Shown piece after piece: positions 1-6,541 of a stretch of DNA of 27,723 bases; the stretch's first letter is position 1; every line of letters starts with the position of its first letter. The stretch is from contig CAJTSP010000022.1 of NCBI GenBank assembly GCA_910578965.1, positions 1 to 27,723 on the forward strand. The letters run 5' to 3'. Under the pieces are notes generated by a model. It did no database searches. It had not been told where the DNA came from and saw only the letters and a program-made list of their open reading frames with translations. This DNA comes from an uncultured Oscillospiraceae bacterium. GTDB taxonomy: Bacteria > Bacillota > Clostridia > Oscillospirales > Ruminococcaceae. Both the position numbers and the translations under genes were made by a program.

Positions 1-188
1 ACGCAATAGGGCTTGAAAAGGCTTGATTTTTAAGGCGTTGCAGACGCGAAAATCCACAGGGTAAGGGTTTTATACTACCTACCCACAAAAACGGTTTCTA
101 AGCGTCCACAGGCGCGTTTTGCGCCCATTTTCTTGTCCCGTTTCCCGCCGCACTAACAAGGGCTTGCGTCAATAACTCAAAAAAGCAC

Positions 189-731
189 TTGACAAAACGC
201 TTCATGATAGGGCTAAAATGGAGCGCAATCGATTTTGACAATGACATGATTACAGTCAGCCATACCGTGGCCCGTGTCAAGCTCGACGGCAAGATGCAGC
301 TAATCGCCAAAAATCGGACGAAAACAAAGTCCAGCTTTCGGTCACTTCCGCTGATCCCACATGTCAAAAAGGTGCTGCTGGAAGCCAAAGCGCAACAGAA
401 AAAGAACCAAAAGCAGTGCGGCAAACAGTACAACCCAGATTACTTGGAGTATGTCTGCGTCGATGATATGGGCAATCTGTTATATCCTGATCGGGTAAGC
501 CACGGCTTTGCGGACACCATCAAAAAGCTGGATATGCCCTATATTCGATTCCATGATCTTAGGCACAGTTGTGCCAGCCTCCTTTTGGCCAATGGGATCA
601 GCCTCAAGGAAATCCAGCTCTGGCTTGGACACAGCAATTTTACGACCACGGCCAACATTTACGCGCACTTGGACATGAGCAGCAAGCAGGCGTCGGCCAA
701 CACAATTGCAAGCTGTCTTGCGATTGTGTGA
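189..731 (+). pseudogene. Truncated tyrosine recombinase (integrase), catalytic C-terminal part
   Basis: This is the C-terminal catalytic half of a Tn916/phage-type tyrosine recombinase. Counting from the TTG at 189, the visible catalytic residues are the beta-hairpin lysine region (TKTKSS, about 43-49), the HxxR box (HDLRHS, H122 and R125), the second histidine (GHSNF, H148) and the nucleophile Tyr158. The strand leading into GLKWSAIDF is recognisable, but the preceding RRGE-type motif with the first catalytic arginine is missing, and so are the SAM-like core-binding and N-terminal domains. All three upstream frames are stopped within bases 1-188, so this is not a single frameshift; it looks like a deletion or junction. 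The sequence is visibly more AT-rich than its surroundings, as expected of a transferred element. It points towards the 3' end of tRNA-Leu, the usual place for an integrase next to its attachment site. It cannot be active as it stands. Confidence 0.85.
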
Positions 732-810
732 CGGCGGGAAGAGCAAAAGCAGAGCCTCTCAAAACGACCTCAATGAGATCATTTCAAAAGGCCCTGCCCA
801 GGAAAAAGGG

Positions 811-844
811 CCCCACAAAAGCCTGCGCACAGGATTTTGTGGGG
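811..844. repeat. Perfect 34-nt stem-loop palindrome between integrase relic and tRNA-Leu
   Basis: Arms CCCCACAAAA (811-820) and TTTTGTGGGG (835-844) are exact complements. Inside them CCTG (822-825) and CAGG (830-833) continue the stem around a 4-nt loop, with one unpaired base on each side. No gene accounts for it. It could be a bidirectional terminator for the integrase relic, or a copy of a dispersed palindromic repeat; one copy cannot decide this. Confidence 0.7.
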
Positions 845-896
845 AGAAGGAGGAGCAGCGGAGTGAGTGCGCCCCCGATTTTCTTTTGCGAAAATC

Positions 897-922
897 GGGG
901 CAAGCGATACATAGCTTGCCCC
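897..922 (-). terminator. Probable intrinsic terminator of tRNA-Leu
   Basis: On the minus strand, eight bases after the tRNA 3' end, GGGGCAAGC and GCTTGCCCC form a 9-bp stem with an 8-nt loop, followed by GATTTTC. The 3' arm also belongs to a second perfect hairpin, CCCCGATTTT (873-882) with AAAATCGGGG (891-900), so the two structures are mutually exclusive in part. The T-tract is short, so the terminator call is likely rather than certain. Confidence 0.6.
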
Positions 923-929
923 GACGTGG

Positions 930-1014
930 TGCCGCCGACGGGACTTGAACCCGTACAAGGTTTCCCTTCTCAGATTTTAAGTCTGATGCGTATGCCGATT
1001 TCGCCACGGCGGCA
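930..1014 (-). tRNA. tRNA-Leu (anticodon TAA)
   Basis: Read on the minus strand this is an 85-nt class II tRNA. The acceptor arms are GCCGCCG at the 5' end and CGGCGGC before the final A. The anticodon stem-loop has the 7-nt loop CTTAAAA, giving anticodon TAA. A long variable arm (about GAAGGGAAACCTT) marks it as leucine-type, and the T arm carries GGGTTCAAGTCCC. No CCA is encoded. It is the only intact tRNA I can find. Its nearest clear promoter is the one at 1247-1275, so it is probably transcribed through the tRNA-Leu remnant lying upstream. Its 3' end faces the integrase relic, which makes it a likely attachment site. Confidence 0.95.
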
Positions 1015-1129
1015 AATTTTCAAAGTTGATCGCAAAAACAACTGACAAAACAGCAGACCAACTTTGCTATTCAATTTTCAAAAAGCTGTAAACCCGCAAT
1101 ATACCATCATTCGCGGCATCTGCCCGCCA

Positions 1130-1183
1130 AAAAGCTCAACGGATTTTAAGTCCCTTGTGTCTGCCAATTCCACCATAGCGGCA
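1130..1183 (-). pseudogene. 5' half of a second tRNA-Leu(UAA), truncated
   Basis: The minus strand reads as a leucine tRNA from its 5' end (T at 1183, then GCCGCTATGGTGG) through the D arm (AATTGGCAGACAC) and the anticodon loop CTTAAAA (anticodon TAA). After about GTTGAGC, which would be the first strand of the variable arm, the match stops. No T arm and no TAGCGGC acceptor partner follow in the next 100 bases. It is a different paralogue from the tRNA-Leu at 930-1014. A recombination or integration event in this tRNA is the simplest explanation. An ORF across this piece (translated MVELADTRDLKS) is the familiar artefact of reading a tRNA as protein. Confidence 0.8.
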
Positions 1184-1212
1184 AAAAGCAGGGCGCGTGC
1201 GGAAAGCCCTGC
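1184..1212 (-). other. Terminator-like hairpin between promoter and tRNA remnant
   Basis: GCAGGGC (1188-1194) and GCCCTGC (1206-1212) form a 7-bp stem with an 11-nt loop. On the minus strand it is followed at once by TTTTTGC (1183-1187), the shape of an intrinsic terminator. It lies downstream of the strong minus-strand promoter and directly before the 5' end of the tRNA remnant. It may be a leader or processing hairpin instead. Confidence 0.45.
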
Positions 1213-1246
1213 TGCCCGCCGCAAATACAGCCGCCCCAGCCCCTTT

Positions 1247-1275
1247 ATCATACAATACCATGGCCGGGTTGTCAA
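1247..1275 (-). promoter_or_regulatory. Near-consensus sigma-A promoter for the tRNA-Leu locus
   Basis: On the minus strand the -35 TTGACA (1270-1275) and -10 TATGAT (1247-1252) are separated by exactly 17 bp. The expected start is near 1240, about 57 nt before the tRNA-Leu remnant and about 225 nt before the intact tRNA-Leu. The stretch GGTATTGTATGATAAA around the -10 recurs exactly in the promoter at 21002-21030. Confidence 0.85.
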
Positions 1276-1573
1276 TTTCCTTTTGCCCGGGAGCGCCCCG
1301 TTTGCACAAGGATGCTCAAGGGAAGCGCTACACGCAGGCCGTGCGCCGATCCCCGCTCGGTGGTCCCTTCCCTGCCGGCCGGTGCACAACTCCGAAAGGA
1401 AAAATTGCACTTTAGCCGTTTGTCTATTATAATAAGACTGCATCCTTTCATGAGGCAAAGGGATCCGCGCGGAGGTTTCTCTAAAGCTGCCGCGGGTTTC
1501 CGCGCCTGCGCCTTTTGCCCTTTTTCATCCGCCGGAGCTTTTGCCCCCCGGCCGGTTTTCAGGAGGCCGCCGC
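1276..1573. other. Intergenic region before the GT-C-like gene
   Basis: Together with the tRNA promoter this forms a stretch of about 390 bases without a protein gene. It holds the plus-strand promoter at 1405-1433 and a leader of about 130 nt. Open frames across it have no ribosome binding site and no recognisable protein content. Nothing else stands out. Confidence 0.5.
1405..1433 (+). promoter_or_regulatory. Sigma-A-type promoter for the membrane protein/RluA operon
   Basis: TTGCAC (1405-1410) and a perfect TATAAT (1428-1433) are spaced 17 bp apart. The predicted start is near 1440, leaving a leader of about 130 nt to the start codon at 1574. Confidence 0.75.
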
Positions 1574-3589
1574 ATGCCGCGTTTATTACAAGAAAGCATC
1601 CGCCCGCACCGCACCCCCGCCTTGTTTGGGCTGGGCTGCGCCCTGGGCGTTTTGGCCTTTTTTCTGCTGTATGGCCCCACTCCGCTGGAGGTCTCCAACG
1701 ATACCTGGCTACGGGGCGGCTTTGTGGAGCAGGATGTTTTGCAGCACTATGCCGGCTGGCTTTTTTACCGTTCCTCCCCCCTGCGCCTGCCCCTGTGCAC
1801 CCCTCAAAGCATCAACTGGCCGCAGGGCATCAGCATCCTGTATACCGATTCCATCCCCCTTTTTGCCCTCTTTTTCCGGCTGGCCGAGGGGGTACTGCCT
1901 CCCGTTTTTCAGTATTTTGGCTGGTACACCCTCTTGTGCTTCGCACTGCAGGGCGGGTTTGCCGCGCTGCTGCTGGATTTGTTTTTGCGGGATGCCTTAT
2001 CCGCCCTGCTGGGTTCGCTCGTGTTTATATTCAGCCCGGTGCTGGTGGAGCGTGCCTTCCGCCACACCGCCCTCGGCGCACAGTTCTTGATCCTGGCCGC
2101 CCTTTGGTACTATTTTAAGGGCCGGCAGCAAAACCGCTTTGTCTACAAAGGGTTGTTTGCCATAAACTGCCTTGCTATTGGCCTGCATCCCTATTTTGTA
2201 CCCATGGCCTTTGCCCTCACCCTTGCCCTGTTAGCAGAATGGGCCGTGCAAAACCGCCGCCTGAAAGCCCCGGCCCTCTTTCTCGCGGCCAACCTTGCCG
2301 CCGCCCTCGCGCTGGGGGCGCTGCTGGGGCTGTTTACGGCCTCGGGCGACGGCGGCAGTGTTGTAGAGTATGGCTACTTTGGCCTGAACCTCAACGCTTT
2401 GTGGAACCCGATAAGCCGGTGGCAGACGGTGTGGAGCCGGATTATCCCGCCACAAAACCAGACCGGCGGCAATTATGACGCCTTCTGCTATCTGGGCCTG
2501 GGCATTTTGTTGGGCTGCGCCGCAGCCGCCTGTTGCTGCCTTTCCGGCCGCCGGCGTGCGGCGGCCGGCCGCTGGATGTGCAAGCACTTTATGCTCTGCG
2601 TGGTCTGCCTGGTCCTTACGCTGTTTGCAATCAGCCACCAGGTTACGGCCAACGGCGCACTGCTGTTTACACTGCCAATGCCCCATGCACTGGTACGGCT
2701 GGCCACCACCTTCCGTTCGAGCGGGAGGATGTTCTGGCCGGCCTACTACCTGCTCATGCTGGGCAGCATTCTCTTTTGGGCATGGGCGGCAAAACGGCTG
2801 CCGGCCCCAAGGCGTGGGGCGGTTCCAGCCGCGCTGCTCCTGCTCTGCGCGGTGCAGCTATGGGACATTTCTCCCGCGCTGGCCCAGCGGCACGGCATGT
2901 TCGCCCAGTACGAGCCCTCCTTCCCTTCCAGCCTGACCAGCCTCTTCTGGCAGCAGGCGGGCGAACGATACCGGCACATCCTCTCGCTGGACGAGCTACA
3001 GGAGGATCCCTGGCACCTTGCGCTCTTTGCGGCCGACCACGGCATGACCACCAACGACCCCTTCGCCGCTCGGTACGACGAGGCCGGACTCAAGGCCCAG
3101 CGGGCCGCCATCGTGGAGCAGCTTCGCGCCGGCCGGCCCGAGGCCGGCTGCCTGTACCTGATCCGCCGGGAGGGGCTTTTCCTCGAACTGGCCGACCGGC
3201 AGCCGGAGGGGGTGTTCTGTGCCCAGCTTGCGGGCGGGTGGTATGTGATTGCCCCGGGCATGGAGTATTCCGGCGATGACGCATTGATTTTTAGCGAGAC
3301 CTTCCCCCTGCGGCTGGTGGATTATTACACCGACGACTACTGGGTAGACGGGGTGCTGGCCCGGGCCCCCACTGAAGAATGGCAAGACAAGGCCGGCCAT
3401 ACCGTGCTGTTTACCGACTGTGCCTTTACCCGCCGCAAGCTACAGGGCGCCCGCGCCCTGCGGGATGCCTTTGGGCGGGAATACGCCATCCTTACGGTGG
3501 ACGACCGGGACGAGGGCTGGCTGATGGTGACCCTCGATATCCCGGACGCGTCAGCGCTGGTGGGAATGGACCTGGAGGCGGTGGCATGA
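1574..3589 (+). CDS. DUF6311-like GT-C-fold membrane protein, 671 aa
   Basis: This is a large polytopic membrane protein that I recognise as DUF6311-like, a family resembling GT-C glycosyltransferases. A first membrane helix lies at about residues 16-34. A large extracellular loop follows with QDVLQHYAGW (51-62) and YTDSIPLFALFF (90-101), the conserved acidic/histidine stretch expected of a lipid-phosphate-sugar site. More helices run to about residue 440. The final 220 residues are soluble and probably extracellular. The start at 1574 is preferred because AGGAGG lies at 1561-1566; the in-frame TTG at 1541 lies upstream of that site. The stop overlaps the start of the next gene. The likely role is sugar transfer to an envelope or secreted acceptor; substrate and acceptor are unknown. 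The C-terminal domain is not one I can name. Confidence 0.75.
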   Translation: MPRLLQESIRPHRTPALFGLGCALGVLAFFLLYGPTPLEVSNDTWLRGGFVEQDVLQHYAGWLFYRSSPLRLPLCTPQSINWPQGISILYTDSIPLFALFFRLAEGVLPPVFQYFGWYTLLCFALQGGFAALLLDLFLRDALSALLGSLVFIFSPVLVERAFRHTALGAQFLILAALWYYFKGRQQNRFVYKGLFAINCLAIGLHPYFVPMAFALTLALLAEWAVQNRRLKAPALFLAANLAAALALGALLGLFTASGDGGSVVEYGYFGLNLNALWNPISRWQTVWSRIIPPQNQTGGNYDAFCYLGLGILLGCAAAACCCLSGRRRAAAGRWMCKHFMLCVVCLVLTLFAISHQVTANGALLFTLPMPHALVRLATTFRSSGRMFWPAYYLLMLGSILFWAWAAKRLPAPRRGAVPAALLLLCAVQLWDISPALAQRHGMFAQYEPSFPSSLTSLFWQQAGERYRHILSLDELQEDPWHLALFAADHGMTTNDPFAARYDEAGLKAQRAAIVEQLRAGRPEAGCLYLIRREGLFLELADRQPEGVFCAQLAGGWYVIAPGMEYSGDDALIFSETFPLRLVDYYTDDYWVDGVLARAPTEEWQDKAGHTVLFTDCAFTRRKLQGARALRDAFGREYAILTVDDRDEGWLMVTLDIPDASALVGMDLEAVA

Positions 3590-4536
3590 AAACCCTCACG
3601 GTAAACGCGCCGGCCCCCTTGCGGCTGGACAAGTATCTGATACAGCAGTACCCCTCCCTTGGCCTTGGGACGCTCAACAAGGCCCTGCGTGAAAACAAGA
3701 TCAAGCTAAACGGCAAAAAACAGCCGCTCGCCACCCGGGTACAGCGCGGGGACGAGATCCGGCTTTATCTGCGGGACGAGCAGCTTGCGCCGCCGGCCGT
3801 TCCCGGCGGCCCGCCCTTTTTACAGGCGCGCTGCCCGGCCGAGCTTGTTTATGAGGACAGGCAGATTTTGATTGCCAACAAGCCCGCCGGCCTACCGGTG
3901 GACGGCGATGGGCCGGACACCCTTTTGAACCGTATCCTTCTGGGCCAATACCGGGCAGGAGGCTGGCGGCCCGGCGAGGGCTTTGCGCCGGCGCTTTGCC
4001 ACCGGCTGGACACCGGCACCAGCGGCCTTGTGCTGGCGGCCAAAACCGCCGAGGCCGAACGGCTGCTGACCGGGCTGATCCGGCAGCGCAGGATTGAAAA
4101 GACCTACCTTTGCGTTACCTTTGGCCGGCCCCAGCCGCCCACGGCCACCCTGGGGGGCTGGCTTCTTAAAGACTCGGCGCGGGGACGGGTGAAGATTGTA
4201 TCCAGCGCGCAGCCGGGGGCAAAGCCGGTGGAAACCCGCTACCGCACCCGTGCGGCAAGCGGCCGGCTGGCCCTGCTGGAGGTAGAGCTTGTCACCGGGC
4301 GTACCCACCAAATCCGGGCGCATCTGGCCGGCATCGGATGCCCGATCTTAGGGGACAGCAAGTATGGCAGCAATGCCGCCAACCGGGAGCTGCGGTTCAA
4401 ATACCAGGCGCTCTGCGCCTGGCGGCTGCGGTTTCCCAAGCTGAGCGGGCCGGCGCTGGCCGGGCTGAGCGGCCGAACCTTTTATGCGCCCGAGCCCTGG
4501 TACTGCGCCCAACTGCTGGAAGGACGGGTGCGGTAA
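3586..4536 (+). CDS. RluA-family 23S rRNA/tRNA pseudouridine synthase, 316 aa
   Basis: The enzyme isomerises uridine to pseudouridine in structured RNA. An S4 RNA-binding domain occupies residues 11-62 (LRLDKYLIQQ to RGDEIRLYL). The catalytic domain begins near residue 86 with VYEDRQILIANKPAGLPV. The signature LCHRLDTGTSGLVL places the catalytic aspartate at 142. EKTY (171-174) and the late motif TGRTHQIRAHLA (237-248) are also present, and the length is typical of RluC/RluD. The start is the ATG at 3586, with GGAGG about eight bases before it, and the ATGA overlap with the preceding membrane-protein gene implies translational coupling. The target base cannot be assigned; RluC, RluD and YjbO types are all possible. 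Confidence 0.92.
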   Translation: MKTLTVNAPAPLRLDKYLIQQYPSLGLGTLNKALRENKIKLNGKKQPLATRVQRGDEIRLYLRDEQLAPPAVPGGPPFLQARCPAELVYEDRQILIANKPAGLPVDGDGPDTLLNRILLGQYRAGGWRPGEGFAPALCHRLDTGTSGLVLAAKTAEAERLLTGLIRQRRIEKTYLCVTFGRPQPPTATLGGWLLKDSARGRVKIVSSAQPGAKPVETRYRTRAASGRLALLEVELVTGRTHQIRAHLAGIGCPILGDSKYGSNAANRELRFKYQALCAWRLRFPKLSGPALAGLSGRTFYAPEPWYCAQLLEGRVR

Positions 4537-4602
4537 GGCTGCCTATAGGGGGGCAAGCAAAGCCCCTTAAAAGCTGTGCGGGCCTTCGGGCAGAATTGCC
4601 GC

Positions 4603-4656
4603 AAAACCGCCACGTTCCTTTTGCCGATAAACGGCAGGGAGCGCGGCGGTTTTTTC
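4603..4656 (+). terminator. Intrinsic terminator of the membrane protein/RluA operon
   Basis: AAAACCGCC (4603-4611) pairs with GGCGGTTTT (4645-4653). Inside, CGTTCC pairs with GGAGCG and GCCG with CGGC, making one extended stem. A run of six T follows the upper stem (4650-4655). Confidence 0.9.
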
Positions 4657-4708
4657 TGCCTGGCCGCCGCGCAGGCCTGATGCATAGGACAGGCCGGCCT
4701 TACCATAC

Positions 4709-4803
4709 CTTGATAGTGCAGTTCCGCATGTTCCCGGGCCGGCGCGGCGTTATGCGCTCCGGCCCCCGCGCAGGGAATATGCGGCGCTGCTCAATAAAAA
4801 CCG
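4709..4803. repeat. Long imperfect inverted repeat with nested stems
   Basis: The core arms CCGCATGTTCCC (4724-4735) and GGGAATATGCGG (4773-4784) form a 12-bp stem with one G-T wobble. GGGCCGG (4736-4742) and CCGGCCC (4759-4765) form a nested perfect stem. The similarity continues outward: about 14 of 22 bases match between the flanks running from the ATGCGG ends. It could be a decayed MITE-like element or a structured RNA. It is unlikely to be a terminator because one already lies just upstream. Confidence 0.55.
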
Positions 4804-4926
4804 TCTGATCCGTTTGGGCAAAAAAAAGGGGGGTACCGTTTCCCTTCCTGCGTTCCTCGCCCTCAAAACCATGCTTCCTCTTGTCAAGGATATGCTTGGC
4901 AGCCAGCATAAAGGGAGGTTGTTGCC

Positions 4927-5607
4927 ATGCTTGGTGTTTTTTTGAGCTTTGCGGCGGCGCACATGCTGTATCTTGCGCTGCACCTTGAAACAAGCAGTTT
5001 CCCAAAACCGTTTACCCCGCGGCAGGAGGTGGAGGCCTTTGCCGCCTATAAAGGAGGCGACCTGCATGCGCGGGACGAAATCATCCGCCACAACCTGCGG
5101 CTGGTGGCCCACATTGTCAAAAAATACTACGCTACCCCCGGCGACCAGGAAGATCTCATCAGCATCGGGACGATTGGGCTCATCAAGGCGGTAAACAGCT
5201 TTGACAACGAAAAGCAGGCACGGTTTTCCACCTATGCCAGCAAGTGCATTGAAAACGAAATCAGAATGCAGTTTCGCAAGGTCCGAAAAACCCCCGGCAC
5301 CGTCTCGATGCAGGAGCCGATCGAATCCGGGCGGGACGGCAGCGGGCTGACCATTATTGACGTCCTTCCGGACGATTTTATGATGGATGAGGACTACGAG
5401 GGCCGCGAGGAGATTGCCCGGCTGCGTCAGCTTGTCGAGGGGCTGAACGGCCGGGACAGGCAGGTGATCGTTTTGCGCTATGGCCTTGGCGGCCAGCCCC
5501 CCATGACCCAGCAGGAGGTTGCTGGCCTGCTGAACATCAGCCGCAGCTATGTATCGCGCATTGAGAAAAAGGCGGTTGGCATGCTGCGCAGCAACTGGGA
5601 GCAATAA
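4927..5607 (+). CDS. sigK: RNA polymerase sporulation sigma factor sigma-K (pro-sigma-K), 226 aa
   Basis: This sigma-70 family factor drives late mother-cell transcription during sporulation. Residues 1-20 (MLGVFLSFAAAHMLYLALHL) form the hydrophobic N-terminus expected of the pro-sequence removed by a membrane protease. SSFPKPFT (23-30) matches the start of mature sigma-K. Region 2 runs through HNLRLVAHIVKKY (55-67), DLISIGTIGLIKAVNSFD (76-93) and FSTYASKCIENEI (100-112). Region 4.2, with its helix-turn-helix, is MTQQEVAGLLNISRSYVSRIEKKA (about 193-216). GGAGGT lies eight bases before the ATG. The reading frame is whole, so there is no skin-type element interrupting it, unlike in Bacillus subtilis. 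It stands alone, between a terminator and a convergent SDR gene. Confidence 0.92.
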   Translation: MLGVFLSFAAAHMLYLALHLETSSFPKPFTPRQEVEAFAAYKGGDLHARDEIIRHNLRLVAHIVKKYYATPGDQEDLISIGTIGLIKAVNSFDNEKQARFSTYASKCIENEIRMQFRKVRKTPGTVSMQEPIESGRDGSGLTIIDVLPDDFMMDEDYEGREEIARLRQLVEGLNGRDRQVIVLRYGLGGQPPMTQQEVAGLLNISRSYVSRIEKKAVGMLRSNWEQ

Positions 5608-5699
5608 CCTCTATCCCTCCCCTTGTCGCAAACCGCAGAGAGCGGTATGCGGCCCTTTTGCACCGCCCCGCCCAAAGCACATATTCCCGGCAAAAGCCC

Positions 5700-5736
5700 G
5701 CGGCCGGGCCCCCCTTATGCAGGGGGGCCCGGCCGC
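5700..5736. terminator. Strong hairpin between convergent sigK and SDR genes
   Basis: The 15-nt arms at 5700-5714 and 5722-5736 are perfect complements, almost pure G/C, around a 7-nt loop. Neither side carries a proper T-run (GGGCTTTTG follows on the minus strand). It probably serves both convergent transcripts. Confidence 0.7.
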
Positions 5737-5786
5737 ATCAGTATTTCCGGGCGGTTTGGATATAAGAAGCGCCGAATGGCAAAAGC

Positions 5787-6521
5787 TTAAAGAAAAGCCT
5801 GGCCGCCGTTGATCTGGATCACCTCGCCCGTAATAAACGAGGCCTCCTCGCTCGCCAAAAACCGGATGACCGAGGCAACCTCCTCAGGCTGGCCCAGGCG
5901 TTTCATGAGGATGTCGTTTTTCCAGCTTTCCACCAGGCTGCGGGCGGTAGCAGCGTGGAAGGGTGTGTCGATGGTACCGGGCGAAACCGCATTGACCCGG
6001 ATGCCAAATTGCACCAGGTCCTTGGCCAGGCCGCGAGTATAGCTGAGCACCGCGCCCTTGCTGGCGCTGTAGATGGAGGCGCCGGGCCCGCCGCCGGAGG
6101 TGACCGCAATGGTGCTGAAATTGATTACCGAAGGGTTTTTGCCCTTTTTGAGCAGGGGCAGGCAGGCGCGGGTAACAAAGAAAACGCTGTCAAAATTGAG
6201 CGCCATCACCTTGCGCATAAAGGAGGTTTCCATCTCGGACACGGCCTGCCTCCCGCCCAGGCCGCCCACCGCGTTGACCAGCACGTCCACGCTGTCCGCC
6301 TTGGCCGAAAGGGCGGCAAAGGTCTCCTGGACAGCCTGCTCGCTGGTAACGTCACAGTTGTAGTAGCTGGCCCTGACGCCCTTTTGCTCCAGGGCGTCCA
6401 GGGCCTTTTGACGATTGGCCTCGTCGATTGAGAGGATCACGATTTCGTAGCCGGCCTGCCCCAGGCACTGGGCGGTGGCAAAGCCGATACCGGTTGTTGC
6501 GCCGGTGATTACAGCACGCAT
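5787..6521 (-). CDS. Short-chain dehydrogenase/reductase, 244 aa
   Basis: This is a classical SDR. The cofactor motif TGATTGIG is at residues 6-13, NAVG (83-86) replaces the usual NNAG, and the catalytic YSASK has Tyr151 and Lys155 after a serine-rich strand (INFSTIAVTSGGG). PGTIDTPF (181-188) and the C-terminal TGEVIQINGG are typical. The ATG at 6521 is chosen because GGAAGGAG precedes it; the longer open frame upstream runs into the TRAP permease gene. It starts 20 bases after dctM on the same strand, so it is the last gene of dctP-dctQ-dctM-SDR. Its substrate is therefore probably the transported sugar acid or a product of it. Fatty-acid or steroid SDRs have similar motifs, so the substrate remains inference. 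Confidence 0.85.
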   Translation of the reverse strand: MRAVITGATTGIGFATAQCLGQAGYEIVILSIDEANRQKALDALEQKGVRASYYNCDVTSEQAVQETFAALSAKADSVDVLVNAVGGLGGRQAVSEMETSFMRKVMALNFDSVFFVTRACLPLLKKGKNPSVINFSTIAVTSGGGPGASIYSASKGAVLSYTRGLAKDLVQFGIRVNAVSPGTIDTPFHAATARSLVESWKNDILMKRLGQPEEVASVIRFLASEEASFITGEVIQINGGQAFL

Positions 6522-6541
6522 AGCAAAAGGCTCCTTCCTTT

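Larger units (their letters stand above)
4537..4926. other. Hairpin-rich intergenic region upstream of sigK
   Basis: This 390-base gap contains the operon terminator at 4603-4656, the long imperfect inverted repeat at 4709-4803, and A-rich stretches at 4796-4827. No protein gene is supported. I could not find a convincing sigma-E-type promoter for sigK. Confidence 0.6.

Noticed and set aside
1130..1183. Group I intron in the tRNA-Leu(UAA) anticodon, as in cyanobacteria
   Set aside because: The anticodon loop CTTAAAA is contiguous; the break comes later, at the variable arm, and no second half follows.
1078..1458. Minus-strand ORF of 126 aa starting near the tRNA-Leu promoter
   Set aside because: It contains MVELADTRDLKS, the usual mistranslation of a tRNA-Leu; no ribosome binding site and no protein similarity.
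1450..1573. Possible upstream ORF in the leader of the membrane-protein gene
   Set aside because: The ATG at 1450 has no ribosome binding site and the frame continues out of phase through the real gene.
4888..4915. Possible sigma-E promoter (GGATATG and CATAAAGG) just before sigK
   Set aside because: Transcription would start within or after the ribosome binding site, leaving almost no leader, and both boxes are poor matches.
4750..5604. Long minus-strand ORF (284 aa) opposite sigK
   Set aside because: It is antisense to a well-supported sigma factor; its content mirrors codon bias of the plus strand and there is no ribosome binding site.
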